In this document: piece by piece, positions 8,701-19,322 of the stretch | Numbering within the stretch: the first letter of the stretch is position 1 | How the letters are laid out: each line of letters opens with the position of its first letter | Assembly: GCF_021246465.1 (NCBI RefSeq) | Contig: NZ_JAHRHK010000001.1 | Coordinates: 286,060-350,059 of the forward strand | Length of the DNA stretch: 64,000 nucleotides | DNA from: Nocardioides sp. R-C-SC26 | Lineage (GTDB): Bacteria > Actinomycetota > Actinomycetes > Propionibacteriales > Nocardioidaceae | Direction: 5' to 3' | The notes under the pieces: generated by a model | The model's input: the letters and a program-made list of their open reading frames with translations, nothing else | Databases searched by the model: none | Told to the model about the DNA's origin: nothing | Made by a program: the position numbers and the translations under genes

Positions 8701-10473
8701 GTGATCCGCACCCATGACGCCGGCGCCCTGCGCGCCGAGCACGTCGGCCAGACCGTGACCCTTGCCGGGTGGGTGGCCAAGCGGCGCGATCACGGCGGCG
8801 TGGCCTTCCTCGACCTTCGCGAGGCCAGCGGCGTCGTCCAGGTCGTCGTCCGCGACGAGGATGTCGCCAGCGCCCTGCGCAGCGAGTACTGCATCAAGGT
8901 CACCGGCGAGGTCGGCCTGCGACCCGAGGGGAACGCGAACCCGAACCTGCCGACCGGTGAGATCGAGGTGATCACCACCGAGCTGGAGGTGCTCAGCGCG
9001 TCCGCGCCGCTGCCGTTCCCGATCGACGACCACGTCGAGGTGGGGGAGGAGGCGCGCCTGCGGCACCGCTACCTCGACCTGCGGCGCAGCGGCCCCAATC
9101 AGGCGATCCGACTGCGCAGTCAGGTCAACAAGGCCGCGCGCGACGTCCTGGACCGACACGACTTCGTCGAGATCGAGACGCCTACGCTGACGCGATCCAC
9201 GCCCGAGGGCGCCCGGGACTTCCTGGTGCCTGCTCGGCTCCAGCCGGGGAGCTGGTACGCCCTGCCGCAGAGCCCGCAGCTGTTCAAGCAGCTGTTGATG
9301 GTCTCCGGCATGGAGCGCTACTTCCAGATCGCCCGGTGCTACCGCGACGAGGACTTCCGCGCCGACCGGCAGCCCGAGTTCACCCAGCTCGACCTCGAGA
9401 TGAGCTTCGTCGAGCAGGACGACGTCATCGCGATCGCCGAGGAGATCCTGGTCGCACTGTGGTCCCTGGTTGGCTACGAGGTGCCGGTCCCGCTACCGCG
9501 GATGACCTACGCCGAGTCGATGGCGCGCTACGGCTCCGACAAGCCGGACCTGCGGATGGCGCAGGAGCTCGTCGAGTGCACCGAGTACTTCGCCGAGACC
9601 ACCTTCCGCGTCTTCCAGGCGCCGTACGTGGGTGCCGTCGTCATGCCCGGTGGCGCGAGCCAGCCGCGCAAGCAGCTCGACGCCTGGCAGGAGTGGGCCA
9701 AGCAGCGTGGTGCCAAGGGACTGGCCTACGTGCTGGTCCAGGACGACGGTGAGCTCGGAGGTCCGGTCGCCAAGAACCTCACCGACGCGGAGAAGGCCGG
9801 CCTCGCCGCCCACGTGGGCGCCCAGCCCGGCGACTGCATCTTCTTCGCGGCCGGCGCGGTCAAGAGCAGCCGTGCGCTTCTCGGCGCGGCGCGCCTGGAG
9901 ATCGGCCGCCGCTGCGGCCTGATCGACGAGGCGGCCTGGAGCTTCCTCTGGGTTGTCGACGCCCCGCTCTTCGAGCCGGCCGACGACGCAACGGCCGCGG
10001 GTGACGTCGCCGTCGGCAGCGGCGCGTGGACCGCCGTCCACCACGCCTTCACATCGCCGCAGGACGTCGACGGCTTCGACGCCGACCCCGGCAACGCGCT
10101 CGCGTGGGCCTACGACATCGTGTGCAACGGCAACGAGATCGGTGGCGGGTCGATCCGTATCCATCGTGAGGACGTCCAGAAGCGCGTCTTCGCGATCATG
10201 GGGCTGGACGAGGACGAGGCGCAGGAGAAGTTCGGGTTCCTGCTGGAGGCGTTCAAGTACGGCGCCCCGCCGCACGGCGGCCTGGCATTCGGCTGGGACC
10301 GCATCGTGGCGCTGCTCGCCGGCACGGAGTCGATCCGCGACGTCATCGCGTTCCCCAAGTCCGGCGGTGGCTTCGATCCGCTCACCGCGGCCCCGGCGCC
10401 GATCACGCTCCAGCAGCGCAAGGAAGCTGGTGTCGACGCCAAGCCTGCGGAGGATGTCCCGTCGAAGGCGTGA
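8701..10473 (+). CDS. aspS: Aspartate--tRNA(Asp/Asn) ligase, probably non-discriminating
   Basis: A 590-residue bacterial-type AspRS: an N-terminal OB-fold anticodon-binding domain (residues 1-110), the class II catalytic core with [27 protein letters not shown] and [25 protein letters not shown] regions, the GAD insertion (about 290-420) and motif 3 [15 protein letters not shown]. Residue 31 in RRDHGG is His. In Pseudomonas AspRS, His31 goes with a relaxed enzyme that also forms Asp-tRNA(Asn), while discriminating E. coli AspRS has Leu there. A GatCAB amidotransferase would then be needed elsewhere in the genome. GAGGAG precedes the GTG start at 8701. Confidence 0.96.
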   Translation: MIRTHDAGALRAEHVGQTVTLAGWVAKRRDHGGVAFLDLREASGVVQVVVRDEDVASALRSEYCIKVTGEVGLRPEGNANPNLPTGEIEVITTELEVLSASAPLPFPIDDHVEVGEEARLRHRYLDLRRSGPNQAIRLRSQVNKAARDVLDRHDFVEIETPTLTRSTPEGARDFLVPARLQPGSWYALPQSPQLFKQLLMVSGMERYFQIARCYRDEDFRADRQPEFTQLDLEMSFVEQDDVIAIAEEILVALWSLVGYEVPVPLPRMTYAESMARYGSDKPDLRMAQELVECTEYFAETTFRVFQAPYVGAVVMPGGASQPRKQLDAWQEWAKQRGAKGLAYVLVQDDGELGGPVAKNLTDAEKAGLAAHVGAQPGDCIFFAAGAVKSSRALLGAARLEIGRRCGLIDEAAWSFLWVVDAPLFEPADDATAAGDVAVGSGAWTAVHHAFTSPQDVDGFDADPGNALAWAYDIVCNGNEIGGGSIRIHREDVQKRVFAIMGLDEDEAQEKFGFLLEAFKYGAPPHGGLAFGWDRIVALLAGTESIRDVIAFPKSGGGFDPLTAAPAPITLQQRKEAGVDAKPAEDVPSKA

Positions 10474-10640
10474 CCGGCCGTAGATCAAACCGCTTGACGA
10501 TGAGACCGGATCGTTACCGCCGAGTGATCGCCCGTCCCCGTCCGCTCGCCTAAAGTCACGAGGGCGCTGTAGCGCTCCGGTGCCTGTCTCGGGCCACCGG
10601 TCAGAACTCAGGACGGGGCTTCGGCCCGAACGAGGTGGGC

Positions 10641-11675
10641 ATGTCGGTCGTCGGTCCCAGCGACGTCATCCAAGGGCACGAGCCCGCCGGTGACGGCGGC
10701 ATGCCGACCCGGGCACGGCGTCGCAAGGCGCTCGCCGGCAAGTCGCCGACCCAGATCGCCCTGGCGCGGCTGGCGAAGGACAAGATCGCGATCGTGTGCA
10801 GCGTCGTCCTGCTGCTCCTGGTGCTGCTCGCGCTCTTCGCGCCGGTGATCACGCGCGCTTTCGACATCTATTGGGACATCAGCGACCCGGCGGCGCCGAC
10901 GCCCAGCCAGGTCCTGGAGTACGACGGCTTCCCGGCCATCGGCCCGCCGTTCCACGGGTTCACGTGGGATCACCCGTTGGGTCTCGCTCCCACCGTGGGC
11001 TACGACAATCTGGCCTACCTGCTGTACGGGTTGCGCACCTCCCTGCTGGTCGCGCTCGCGGCGACCGTGCTCTCCACGATCGTCGGGGTCACGCTCGGCC
11101 TGATCGCAGGGTTCTCGCGCGGCGTGCTCGACAAGATCATCTCGTTCGTCACGGACCTGTTCCTGTCGTTCCCGTACCTGCTCGGCATGCTCGCGCTCGC
11201 GCCCATCGTGGTGTCGCGTTTCCAGGGCAACCTCGACGACCTCGCGCGGGCGCAGCTCTTCACCCTGATCGGGATCCTCGTCGTGTTCGGCTGGATGGGA
11301 CTGGCTCGCCTGATCCGCGGCCAGGTGCTCTCGCTGCGCGAGCGTGAGTTCATCCAGGCGGCCGAGGTCATCGGGGTGCCGACGCACCGCATCCTCTTCA
11401 AGGAGCTGCTGCCGAACCTGGTCGCGCCGATCGTCGTCTCGATCTCGCTCGGACTCCCGGCGTTCGTCGCTGCCGAAGCGGGTCTCTCCTTCCTGGGTCT
11501 CGGCCTCACCGGTACGCCGTCGCTGGGGAAGATGGTCTCCGACGCGACCCCGTACTACAGCGACTACCCGCAGTACCTGTGGCTCCCCGTCGCGGCGATC
11601 ACCTTGCTGACGCTGTCGCTCAATCTCCTCGGCGACTCCGTGCGAGACGCCTTCGACCCCCGAACTCGCCGGTGA
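10641..11675 (+). CDS. ABC transporter permease, DppC/OppC type
   Basis: A 344-residue integral membrane protein of the binding-protein-dependent peptide importer family. One membrane segment lies near residues 50-75 (a run of Val/Leu ending in FAPVI), a periplasmic loop follows, and five more helices come after residue 130. The EAA loop is EFIQAAEVIGVPTHRILFKELLPN. The C-terminal helix and DAFDPRTRR end are typical of DppC/OppC. The ATG at 10641 is chosen because GAGG stands five bases before it; a GTG at 10635 would add two residues. It is the first gene of a five-gene importer operon, an unusual place for a DppC. Confidence 0.93.
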   Translation: MSVVGPSDVIQGHEPAGDGGMPTRARRRKALAGKSPTQIALARLAKDKIAIVCSVVLLLLVLLALFAPVITRAFDIYWDISDPAAPTPSQVLEYDGFPAIGPPFHGFTWDHPLGLAPTVGYDNLAYLLYGLRTSLLVALAATVLSTIVGVTLGLIAGFSRGVLDKIISFVTDLFLSFPYLLGMLALAPIVVSRFQGNLDDLARAQLFTLIGILVVFGWMGLARLIRGQVLSLREREFIQAAEVIGVPTHRILFKELLPNLVAPIVVSISLGLPAFVAAEAGLSFLGLGLTGTPSLGKMVSDATPYYSDYPQYLWLPVAAITLLTLSLNLLGDSVRDAFDPRTRR

Positions 11676-11724
11676 CCACCCGGGTCCCTGTGAGCTGTTG
11701 CACATCGAGAAAGGTGAACGAACA

Positions 11725-13503
11725 ATGCGCCTGAAGAAGACGGTTGTGGCCTTCGTGGCCACCACCGGGCTCCTCACGCTCGCCGCCTGTGGCGGCGACG
11801 ACGGGAACGACGGCGGGAGCGGCAGCTCCGTCGATCGAGAGAGCCTGGGCAACACCGGCGACAGCCAAGACCCGGACCGCGAGGGCCCCGTCACGATCGA
11901 GGGCGCCAAGACCGGCGGCATTGTGAAGGTCCTGACCTCGGTCGGCTTCACCACGCCGATCGACCCGAGCGACCTGTACTACACCGACACCAACGCGATC
12001 ATGACCAGCCTCGTGACGCGGCAGCTGACGCAGTACGACTACGACGAGGAGACGGGCCAGATGGTCCTGATCCCCGACCTGGCCACCGACCTCGGTACCG
12101 CCAACGACGACTTCACCGAGTGGACCTTCACGATCCGCGACGGTGTGAAGTGGGAGAACGGCGACGACATCACGGCAGAGGAGGTCGCCTTCGGCATCAT
12201 CCGGTCGATGGACGGCAAGACCTTCCCGAACGGTCCGGGCCTCTACTACAGCAACCCGTACTTCCTCGGTGGCGAGGACTACAAGGGTCCGTACACCACC
12301 CCGGATGCCTCGCAGCAGGCGGTGACCTTCGACGAGGACGCCCGCACGGTGACGGTCAAGATGGCCAAGCCCTTCCCGGACTTCGCCTACTACGCCTCGT
12401 TCCCGGCGATCGGCCCGATCCCGCTCGACCCGAAGGTCAACGACCCGGCCGCGTACGCGCAGCGTCCGATGGCGTCGGGGCCGTACAAGATCAAGGAGTA
12501 CACGATCAGCAAGACGCTGGTCCTGGAGCGCAACGACGCCTGGGACCCGGCGACCGACCCCGGCCGCACCGCCTACCCCGACGGCTACGAGTTCACCTCG
12601 GGCCTGCAGCCGGACCAGATCGACCAGATCATGCTGAACGACTCCGGTGACGCCAAGACCTCGATCACCTACGACGACGTCCAGGCACAGAACTTCCGCA
12701 AGTTCGAGGACACCGGGCGTCTCGTCCTCGGTGGGCAGCCCTGCACCTACTTCTACGCACTTGACCAGCGCGTGGTTCCGGACAAGGCCATCGCCGAGGC
12801 GCTGACGTGGGCGGTTCCGTACAACGACCAGATCCTGGCTGCCGGCCTGATCCCGGACGTGAACGCCATTCCGGCGACGAACCTGATGCCGCCGGGTGTG
12901 CCCGGTCGTGAGGAGTACAACCCGGTCGAGGGCCACGGTCCGTTCGAGACCGACGCCGCGAAGGCGAAGGAGATCCTCGAGGAGTCCGGGAACCTCGGCT
13001 TCGAGCTGAAGCTCCTCTTCCGCACCGACCTCGACACCGACGTCAAGGCCAAGGACGTCACCGAGAAGGCTCTGACGGAGGCCGGGTTCAAGGTGACCTA
13101 CGTGCCGACGACGATCGCCAACTTCGTGGCAGACCGCGACGACCCGAAGGGCGACATCAACGTCCGCTCCTACGGTTGGTGCTCCGACTGGCCGTCCGGT
13201 GCCACGTGGATCCCGCCGATCTTCCAGTCCACCGACATCGATGAGGTCGGCTTCGGAACCAACGAGGCCGCGTTCAACGTGCCCGAGATCGACGAGGAGA
13301 TCGACGCGACGACGCTCATGTCGGTCGACGAGCAGCCCGCAGCGTGGAACGCGCTCGAGCAGAAGATCATGACGGACTACATGCCGGTCGTGCCGCGCTT
13401 CTACGGCGGTGTGGCGCAGGTCCACGGCTCGCAGGTCGAGGGCATGGCGATCGACAACACCCTCGGAACCCCCACGTTCCGGGACATGTGGATCAACCAG
13501 TGA
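11725..13503 (+). CDS. ABC transporter substrate-binding lipoprotein, family 5 (peptide/nickel type)
   Basis: A 592-residue secreted lipoprotein. The signal peptide has an MRLKK start, a hydrophobic core and the lipobox LAAC at residues 18-21; a Gly/Asp/Ser linker follows. The mature part is a family 5 extracellular solute-binding protein (SBP_bac_5), with the typical EWTFTIRDGVKWENGDDITAEEV-like stretch and RSMDG. It should capture oligopeptides or dipeptides for the two permeases; the ligand cannot be read from sequence. The ATG at 11725 is chosen because it begins the signal peptide and follows AAAGGTGA. A 17-bp hairpin stands seven bases after the stop, which may raise its expression relative to the downstream genes. 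Confidence 0.94.
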   Translation: MRLKKTVVAFVATTGLLTLAACGGDDGNDGGSGSSVDRESLGNTGDSQDPDREGPVTIEGAKTGGIVKVLTSVGFTTPIDPSDLYYTDTNAIMTSLVTRQLTQYDYDEETGQMVLIPDLATDLGTANDDFTEWTFTIRDGVKWENGDDITAEEVAFGIIRSMDGKTFPNGPGLYYSNPYFLGGEDYKGPYTTPDASQQAVTFDEDARTVTVKMAKPFPDFAYYASFPAIGPIPLDPKVNDPAAYAQRPMASGPYKIKEYTISKTLVLERNDAWDPATDPGRTAYPDGYEFTSGLQPDQIDQIMLNDSGDAKTSITYDDVQAQNFRKFEDTGRLVLGGQPCTYFYALDQRVVPDKAIAEALTWAVPYNDQILAAGLIPDVNAIPATNLMPPGVPGREEYNPVEGHGPFETDAAKAKEILEESGNLGFELKLLFRTDLDTDVKAKDVTEKALTEAGFKVTYVPTTIANFVADRDDPKGDINVRSYGWCSDWPSGATWIPPIFQSTDIDEVGFGTNEAAFNVPEIDEEIDATTLMSVDEQPAAWNALEQKIMTDYMPVVPRFYGGVAQVHGSQVEGMAIDNTLGTPTFRDMWINQ

Positions 13504-13510
13504 TCGAAAG

Positions 13511-13548
13511 CCGGTGGTCGGTCCGCTTGTCAGCGGACCGACCACCGG
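13511..13548 (+). terminator. Perfect 17-bp hairpin after the binding-protein gene
   Basis: CCGGTGGTCGGTCCGCT at 13511-13527 and AGCGGACCGACCACCGG at 13532-13548 are exact reverse complements around the loop TGTC. It starts seven bases after the binding-protein stop and lies 105 bases before the next permease. There is no T-run. In many importer operons such a hairpin protects or partly terminates the upstream message so that the binding protein is made in excess; that role is an inference. Confidence 0.75.
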
Positions 13549-13653
13549 TCCCACCGCATCGGCCGGGTGCTGACCTCGCGTCCACCCGGTCGATGCGTCT
13601 CCTCCTGCTGTGATGATTTGGTGCGGAGACGTGCCTGAAGGAGAGTGCTTGTC

Positions 13654-14649
13654 GTGCTCGGCTACATCGTGCGTCGGTTGGTATCGGCCGCCTTGGTCGT
13701 CGTCTTGACCTCGATGTTCCTCTTCCTGCTGTTCTTCAAGGGGCCGAGCGATCCGGCGCGCCCGCTGTGCGATCTCAACGGGAAGTGCACCCCGGAGAAG
13801 CTGGCCATCCTCACCGAGGACCTGGGCCTGAACGACTCGGTCGTGCATCAGTACGGCATCTGGGCCAAGGGCCTCGTCAGCGACCGTGAGATCAAGTTCG
13901 GTGCGACGTTCACCTGCGAGGCCCCGTGTCTGGGCATCTCCTACCGAACGCGCGGCGAAGTGCGCAAGGAACTCGTCGAGAAGCTCCCCGCCACGTTGTC
14001 GATCGCCGTCGGGGGCGCGACGATCTACCTGGTGACCGGGGTCCTGCTCGGCACCATCGCGGCTCGCAAGCGCGGTACGAACATGGACCGCGGTCTCGTC
14101 GCGGTCAGCGTGTTCATCTCCGCGATCCCGTACTACGTCGTCGCGCTGCTCCTGTGGATCTTCTTCTCCCTGCAGTGGAAGTGGTTCGAAGACACCTCCT
14201 ACCACCCGCTGACCGAGGATCCGCTGGCGTGGGCATGGGCGCTGGTCCTTCCCTGGTTCGCGATCGGGCTGACGTCGTCGACGGCATACGCCCGTTACTC
14301 GCGGGGTCAGATGATCGAGGCGCTGGGCGAGGACTTCGTCCGCACGGCGACGGCGAAGGGTGTCTCGGAACGTGCGGTCGTCATCCGGCACGCGCTGCGG
14401 GCGGCCATCGTGCCGATCATCACGATCTTCGGTCTCGACTTCGCCTTCCTGCTCTCGGGAACGGTGTTCACCGAGCAGATCTTCCAGATCGACGGGATCG
14501 GACGCTGGGCCATCCAGTCCCTCCGGTCACCGGTGGACTTCCCAGTCGTAGCCGCCACCGTGCTGTTCGCAGCGATCATCGTCGTCGTCGCCAATCTGAT
14601 CGTCGACATCCTCTATTCCGTGATCGACCCGAGAGTCCGACTGTCATGA
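13654..14649 (+). CDS. ABC transporter permease, DppB/OppB type
   Basis: A 331-residue membrane protein. It begins MLGYIVRRLVSAALVVVL, the classic DppB/OppB first helix, has a periplasmic domain of about 75 residues including two Cys (residues 41 and 48), then five helices from residue 115. The EAA loop is EDFVRTATAKGVSERAVVIRHALR and the end SVIDPRVRLS is typical. The GTG at 13654 is preferred over GTG 13645 because AAGGAG at 13638-13643 is then about ten bases upstream instead of one. Its stop overlaps the next ATPase gene (ATGA), so the two are translationally coupled. Confidence 0.93.
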   Translation: MLGYIVRRLVSAALVVVLTSMFLFLLFFKGPSDPARPLCDLNGKCTPEKLAILTEDLGLNDSVVHQYGIWAKGLVSDREIKFGATFTCEAPCLGISYRTRGEVRKELVEKLPATLSIAVGGATIYLVTGVLLGTIAARKRGTNMDRGLVAVSVFISAIPYYVVALLLWIFFSLQWKWFEDTSYHPLTEDPLAWAWALVLPWFAIGLTSSTAYARYSRGQMIEALGEDFVRTATAKGVSERAVVIRHALRAAIVPIITIFGLDFAFLLSGTVFTEQIFQIDGIGRWAIQSLRSPVDFPVVAATVLFAAIIVVVANLIVDILYSVIDPRVRLS

Positions 14650-15739
14650 GCATCCCGACCACCTCGACCGGCGTCTCGTCGTCGAACGACGGCGATCAGC
14701 AGGAGCCCTTCCTCGTCGTCGACGGGCTCACGGTGCGTTTCCCCACCCACGACGGCCTCGTGCAAGCGGTGACCGACCTGTCCTACAGCGTCCGCCGTGG
14801 CGAGACCCTCGGAATCGTGGGGGAGTCCGGGTCGGGAAAGTCCGTGTCGTCGATGGCCGTGCTGGGACTTCACAACCCGCGACAGACGCGCCTCAACGGC
14901 TCGATCACCGTCGGCGGTGTCGAAGTCGTCGGTGCCTCGCAGCACACGTTGCGCTCGATCCGCGGCAACGACGTCGCGATGATCTTCCAAGACCCGCTGA
15001 CGGCGCTCCATCCCTTCTACTCGATCGGCTCGCAGATCGCGGAGGCATACCGCGTCCACCACGACGTTTCCAAGAAGCAGGCGCGCGAACGGGCGATCGA
15101 GATGCTGGCGCGCGTCGGAATCCCGCAGCCGTCTCGTCGCGTCGATGACTACCCGCATCAGTTCTCCGGCGGGATGCGACAGCGCGCCATGATCGCGATG
15201 GCGCTGGTCAATGACCCGAAGCTGCTCATCGCCGATGAGCCGACCACCGCTCTGGACGTCACGGTGCAGGCGCAGATCCTCGATCTCCTCCAGGACCTGC
15301 AGCGTGAGTACAACTCCGCGATCGTGATGATCACCCACGATCTCGGTGTGATCGCGGAGATCGCCGACGAGGTCCTGGTGATGTACGGCGGACGGGCGGT
15401 GGAGAAGGGTTCCACCTCCGAGGTCCTCACCCATCCGGAGATGCCGTACACCTGGGGACTGCTGTCGAGCGTCCCCGACGTCACGGCGGATACGACCACG
15501 CGTCTCCTGCCGATCCCTGGAACGCCGCCGAGTCTGCTGTCACCGCCTCCCGGCTGTGCTTTCGAGCCGCGGTGCATCCACGCCACCGCCGTCCCCGGAG
15601 ACCTGTGTGCGACGACGCTTCCCCTGCTCGCACCTGGTCGATCGGCCCATCACCTGAAGCGATGTCACCTGCCTGACCCGGATGCCATCTACGAGCAGTT
15701 CGTCATCCCGGAGGTAGCTCCGGAGGCAGGGGAGACGCG

Positions 15740-15743
<4 letters not shown>
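14646..15743 (+). CDS. ABC transporter ATP-binding protein, DppD/OppD type
   Basis: A 365-residue ATPase subunit. Walker A is GESGSGKS (about residue 58), the signature is FSGGMRQR, Walker B is LLIADEP with the following TTALDVT, and the H-loop is MITHDLG. The C-terminal oligopeptide-transporter extension is present with PGTPPSLLSPPPGCAF and several Cys residues, which in the family can mark an iron-sulphur-binding region. It pairs with the next gene to form the heterodimeric motor of the importer. The ATG at 14646 overlaps the permease stop; its own stop overlaps the next start. Confidence 0.95.
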
Positions 15744-17018
<1,275 letters not shown>

Positions 17019-17032
<14 letters not shown>

Positions 17033-18398
17033 GTCCGACGGTCTCTTCGACACACCCGTGACCGGCTCCGCCCCGGCGGGCGGGTCAGGGTCGCTGTCGT
17101 CGGCCTCCCACGCTGCGGCGCCGCTCGCCGTGCGGATGCGCCCGCGCACCTTGGACGAGCTCGTCGGCCAGCAGCAGCTGCGCGCCGCGGGATCTCCGCT
17201 GCGGCGACTCATCGAGGGTGACCAGTCCATGTCCCTCCTCCTCTGGGGGCCGCCGGGCACGGGCAAGACCACGATCGCCTCGATCGTGAGTCAGCAGACA
17301 GGACGTCGCTTCGTCGAGGTCTCGGCGGTCTCGGCGGGCGTCAAGGAGGTGCGCAGCGCGATCGACTCGGCCCGAGCCTCGCTGGTGCGCACCGGTGCGG
17401 AGACGGTGCTCTTCGTCGACGAGGTGCATCGATTCAGCAAGGCGCAGCAGGACGCACTGCTCCCCGGTGTGGAGAACCGATGGGTCACGCTGGTGGCCGC
17501 GACGACGGAGAACCCCTACTTCTCCGTGATCTCACCGCTGCTCTCGCGCAGTCTCCTGCTGCGACTGGAGTCGCTGACCGACGATGACGTGCGCGAGGTG
17601 ATCGCCCACGCGCTGGTCGACGAGCGGGGGCTCGCTGGTGGGGTCGAGGCCGACGACGACGCGCTGGAGCACGTCGTCCGGCTCGCCGGCGGCGATGCAC
17701 GTCGGGCGCTGACCTACCTCGAGGCCGCTGCGGGTGCTGCCCAGGCGCGCGGGGTCGAACGGATCGACCTGGCCTCGGCCGAGACCGCCGTCGACCAGGC
17801 CGCGGTCCGCTACGACAAGGACGGCGACCAGCACTACGACGTCGTCAGCGCCTTCATCAAGTCCGTGCGCGGCTCGGATGCGGACGCCGCGATGCACTAC
17901 CTGGCCCGGATGATCGAAGCGGGAGAGGACCCGCGATTCATCGCACGCCGCTTGATGATCCTGGCGAGCGAGGACATCGGCCTGGCCGACCCGACCGCGT
18001 TGACCACGGCGGTGGCCGCCGCGCAGACGGTGCAGTTGATCGGCATGCCCGAGGCCGGCCTGACCCTGGCGCACGCCACCATCGCGCTCGCGGTCGCCCC
18101 CAAGTCGAATGCGGTGACCATCGCGCTGGGGGAGGCGAGCGCCGACGTGCGCGCCGGCAGACTCGGCACCGTCCCGCCCCATCTGCGCGACGCCCACTAC
18201 GGCGGCTCGAAGAAACTCGGGCACGGCACCACCTACGAGTACGCCCACGACCATCCGTTCGGCATTGCGCCCCAGCAGTACGCGCCCGACCCGGTCGTCG
18301 ATGCCTCCTACTACCGGCCGAAGGAGATCGGGGCGGAGGCGGCGATCAAGGAGAGGTGGGAGCGGGTCCGTCGGATCGTCCGTGGCGAGGCCGACTGA
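17019..18398 (+). CDS. rarA: Replication-associated recombination protein A (RarA/MgsA AAA+ ATPase)
   Basis: A 459-residue AAA+ protein related to clamp-loader subunits, acting at stalled replication forks. The core begins [16 protein letters not shown]; Walker A is [10 protein letters not shown], Walker B is [10 protein letters not shown], and sensor 1 is [10 protein letters not shown]. The C-terminal tetramerisation region includes [20 protein letters not shown] and EDPRFIARR. The start is uncertain: I chose TTG 17019, which overlaps the end of the ABC ATPase gene and gives [11 protein letters not shown], close to the usual RarA N-terminus; no ribosome binding site supports it and a GTG at 17056 is possible. 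The frame also stays open upstream inside the previous gene, but that part is a shadow. Confidence 0.93.
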
Positions 18399-18469
18399 GA
18401 TCCGCGGCATCCGAACGCTGCCTCGTCGCCTCTGGGACGGGTATCGAGGCCGTCGATGGGTCCAACCTC

Positions 18470-18475
18470 TAGGCT
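18470..18475 (+). promoter_or_regulatory. -10 element before the small membrane protein and alaS
   Basis: TAGGCT lies eight bases before the GTG at 18484, consistent with a leaderless transcript covering the two small genes and alaS. No -35 hexamer is obvious. Confidence 0.4.
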
Positions 18476-18483
18476 GAGTGACC

Positions 18484-19026
18484 GTGGGTGGAGACTGGAC
18501 CGTGCCGGTGTGGCTGGGCGTGTGCGCCCTCGCCGCGCTGGCCATCGTCTTCGCCATCGTGATCCTGACGGCGACCGCCCTCGCGCAGCTGCGCGCCGAG
18601 ACCCAGGCGCTGACGAGCATCCTGCGGCGTGACCTCGGCGAGTTGCAGGCGCGGTTGGATGCTGCGGACGCTCAGGCGCGCTCCGCGCGCACCGAGATCA
18701 GGCACGGAGCAGAGCGCACCGAGTACACGATCACCAGCGTCGGCGACTCCGACGCGTCGGCGGATCGGGCCGAGCGTGACGACGCGCCGACGGTGGCTGC
18801 GCCCCTCTTCGCTGACATCGTGGCCCGCGAGAGCGTGGTGCACGCGGTCTCACTGGCCGCCGGGCTCCGTCGCGCACTCTCTGCCGAGAACAGGCACCGG
18901 ATCCGCTTCGAGATGCGCCGAGAGGTCAAGCGCGCTCGCAAGGACCGCCGCACCGTTCGCCGTCAGGCGCAACGTGAGGTCGCGGCTCGCCAGCGCGGCG
19001 GCATCGGGCTCGGAGAGCCTTCGTGA
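18484..19026 (+). CDS. Hypothetical single-pass membrane protein
   Basis: About 180 residues. A strong membrane helix occupies residues 8-32 (VWLGVCALAALAIVFAIVIL), followed by a coiled-coil-like stretch (AQLRAETQALTSILRRDLGELQARLD) and a basic C-terminal region rich in Arg (VKRARKDRRTVRRQ). The position before the DUF6167-type gene and alaS is where many actinobacteria carry a small DUF948-like membrane protein, but I do not see the DUF948 pattern clearly and give no function. The start could be GTG 18478 or 18484; the latter agrees with the -10 element at 18470. Its stop overlaps the next gene. Confidence 0.75.
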   Translation: MGGDWTVPVWLGVCALAALAIVFAIVILTATALAQLRAETQALTSILRRDLGELQARLDAADAQARSARTEIRHGAERTEYTITSVGDSDASADRAERDDAPTVAAPLFADIVARESVVHAVSLAAGLRRALSAENRHRIRFEMRREVKRARKDRRTVRRQAQREVAARQRGGIGLGEPS

Positions 19027-19322
19027 GCCGCGCGGTGTGGTTCGTGGCCGGCGCCGGTGCCGGCGTCTACGGCATGCTGCGGGCGCGGCGGGTCGCCGAG
19101 GCCCTGACCGTCGACGGTCTCCGTGACCGCGTCGGCGCGGCCGCCGTCGGAGCGCGGATGTTCCGCGACGAGGTCGCGCAGGGCAAGGCCGAGGCCGAGT
19201 TCCACCTGCGCGATCGGCTCGCAGAGCGGGCCACCCAGCTCGACGGCGCTCGCCGTCCGGCCGAACTGACATCGGAATCGATGCAGGACGTGACGCAGAT
19301 CCAGGAAGGCAGCACCCACTGA
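19023..19322 (+). CDS. Small DUF6167-like protein
   Basis: A 99-residue protein with a short hydrophobic N-terminus (RAVWFVAGAGAGVYGML) that could be a membrane anchor, then a helical region (RVAEALTVDGLRDRVGAAAVGARMFRDEV) and a polar C-terminus. This pattern, and the place directly in front of alaS, match the actinobacterial DUF6167 family, which has no known function. The GTG start overlaps the preceding stop by four bases, and the stop overlaps the alaS ATG by one base, so all three genes are probably one unit. Confidence 0.82.
   Translation: MSRAVWFVAGAGAGVYGMLRARRVAEALTVDGLRDRVGAAAVGARMFRDEVAQGKAEAEFHLRDRLAERATQLDGARRPAELTSESMQDVTQIQEGSTH

Noticed and set aside
13926..14645. Upstream extension of the DppD-type ATPase frame
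   Set aside because: This part is an out-of-frame reading of the permease gene; the real start is the ATG overlapping the permease stop.
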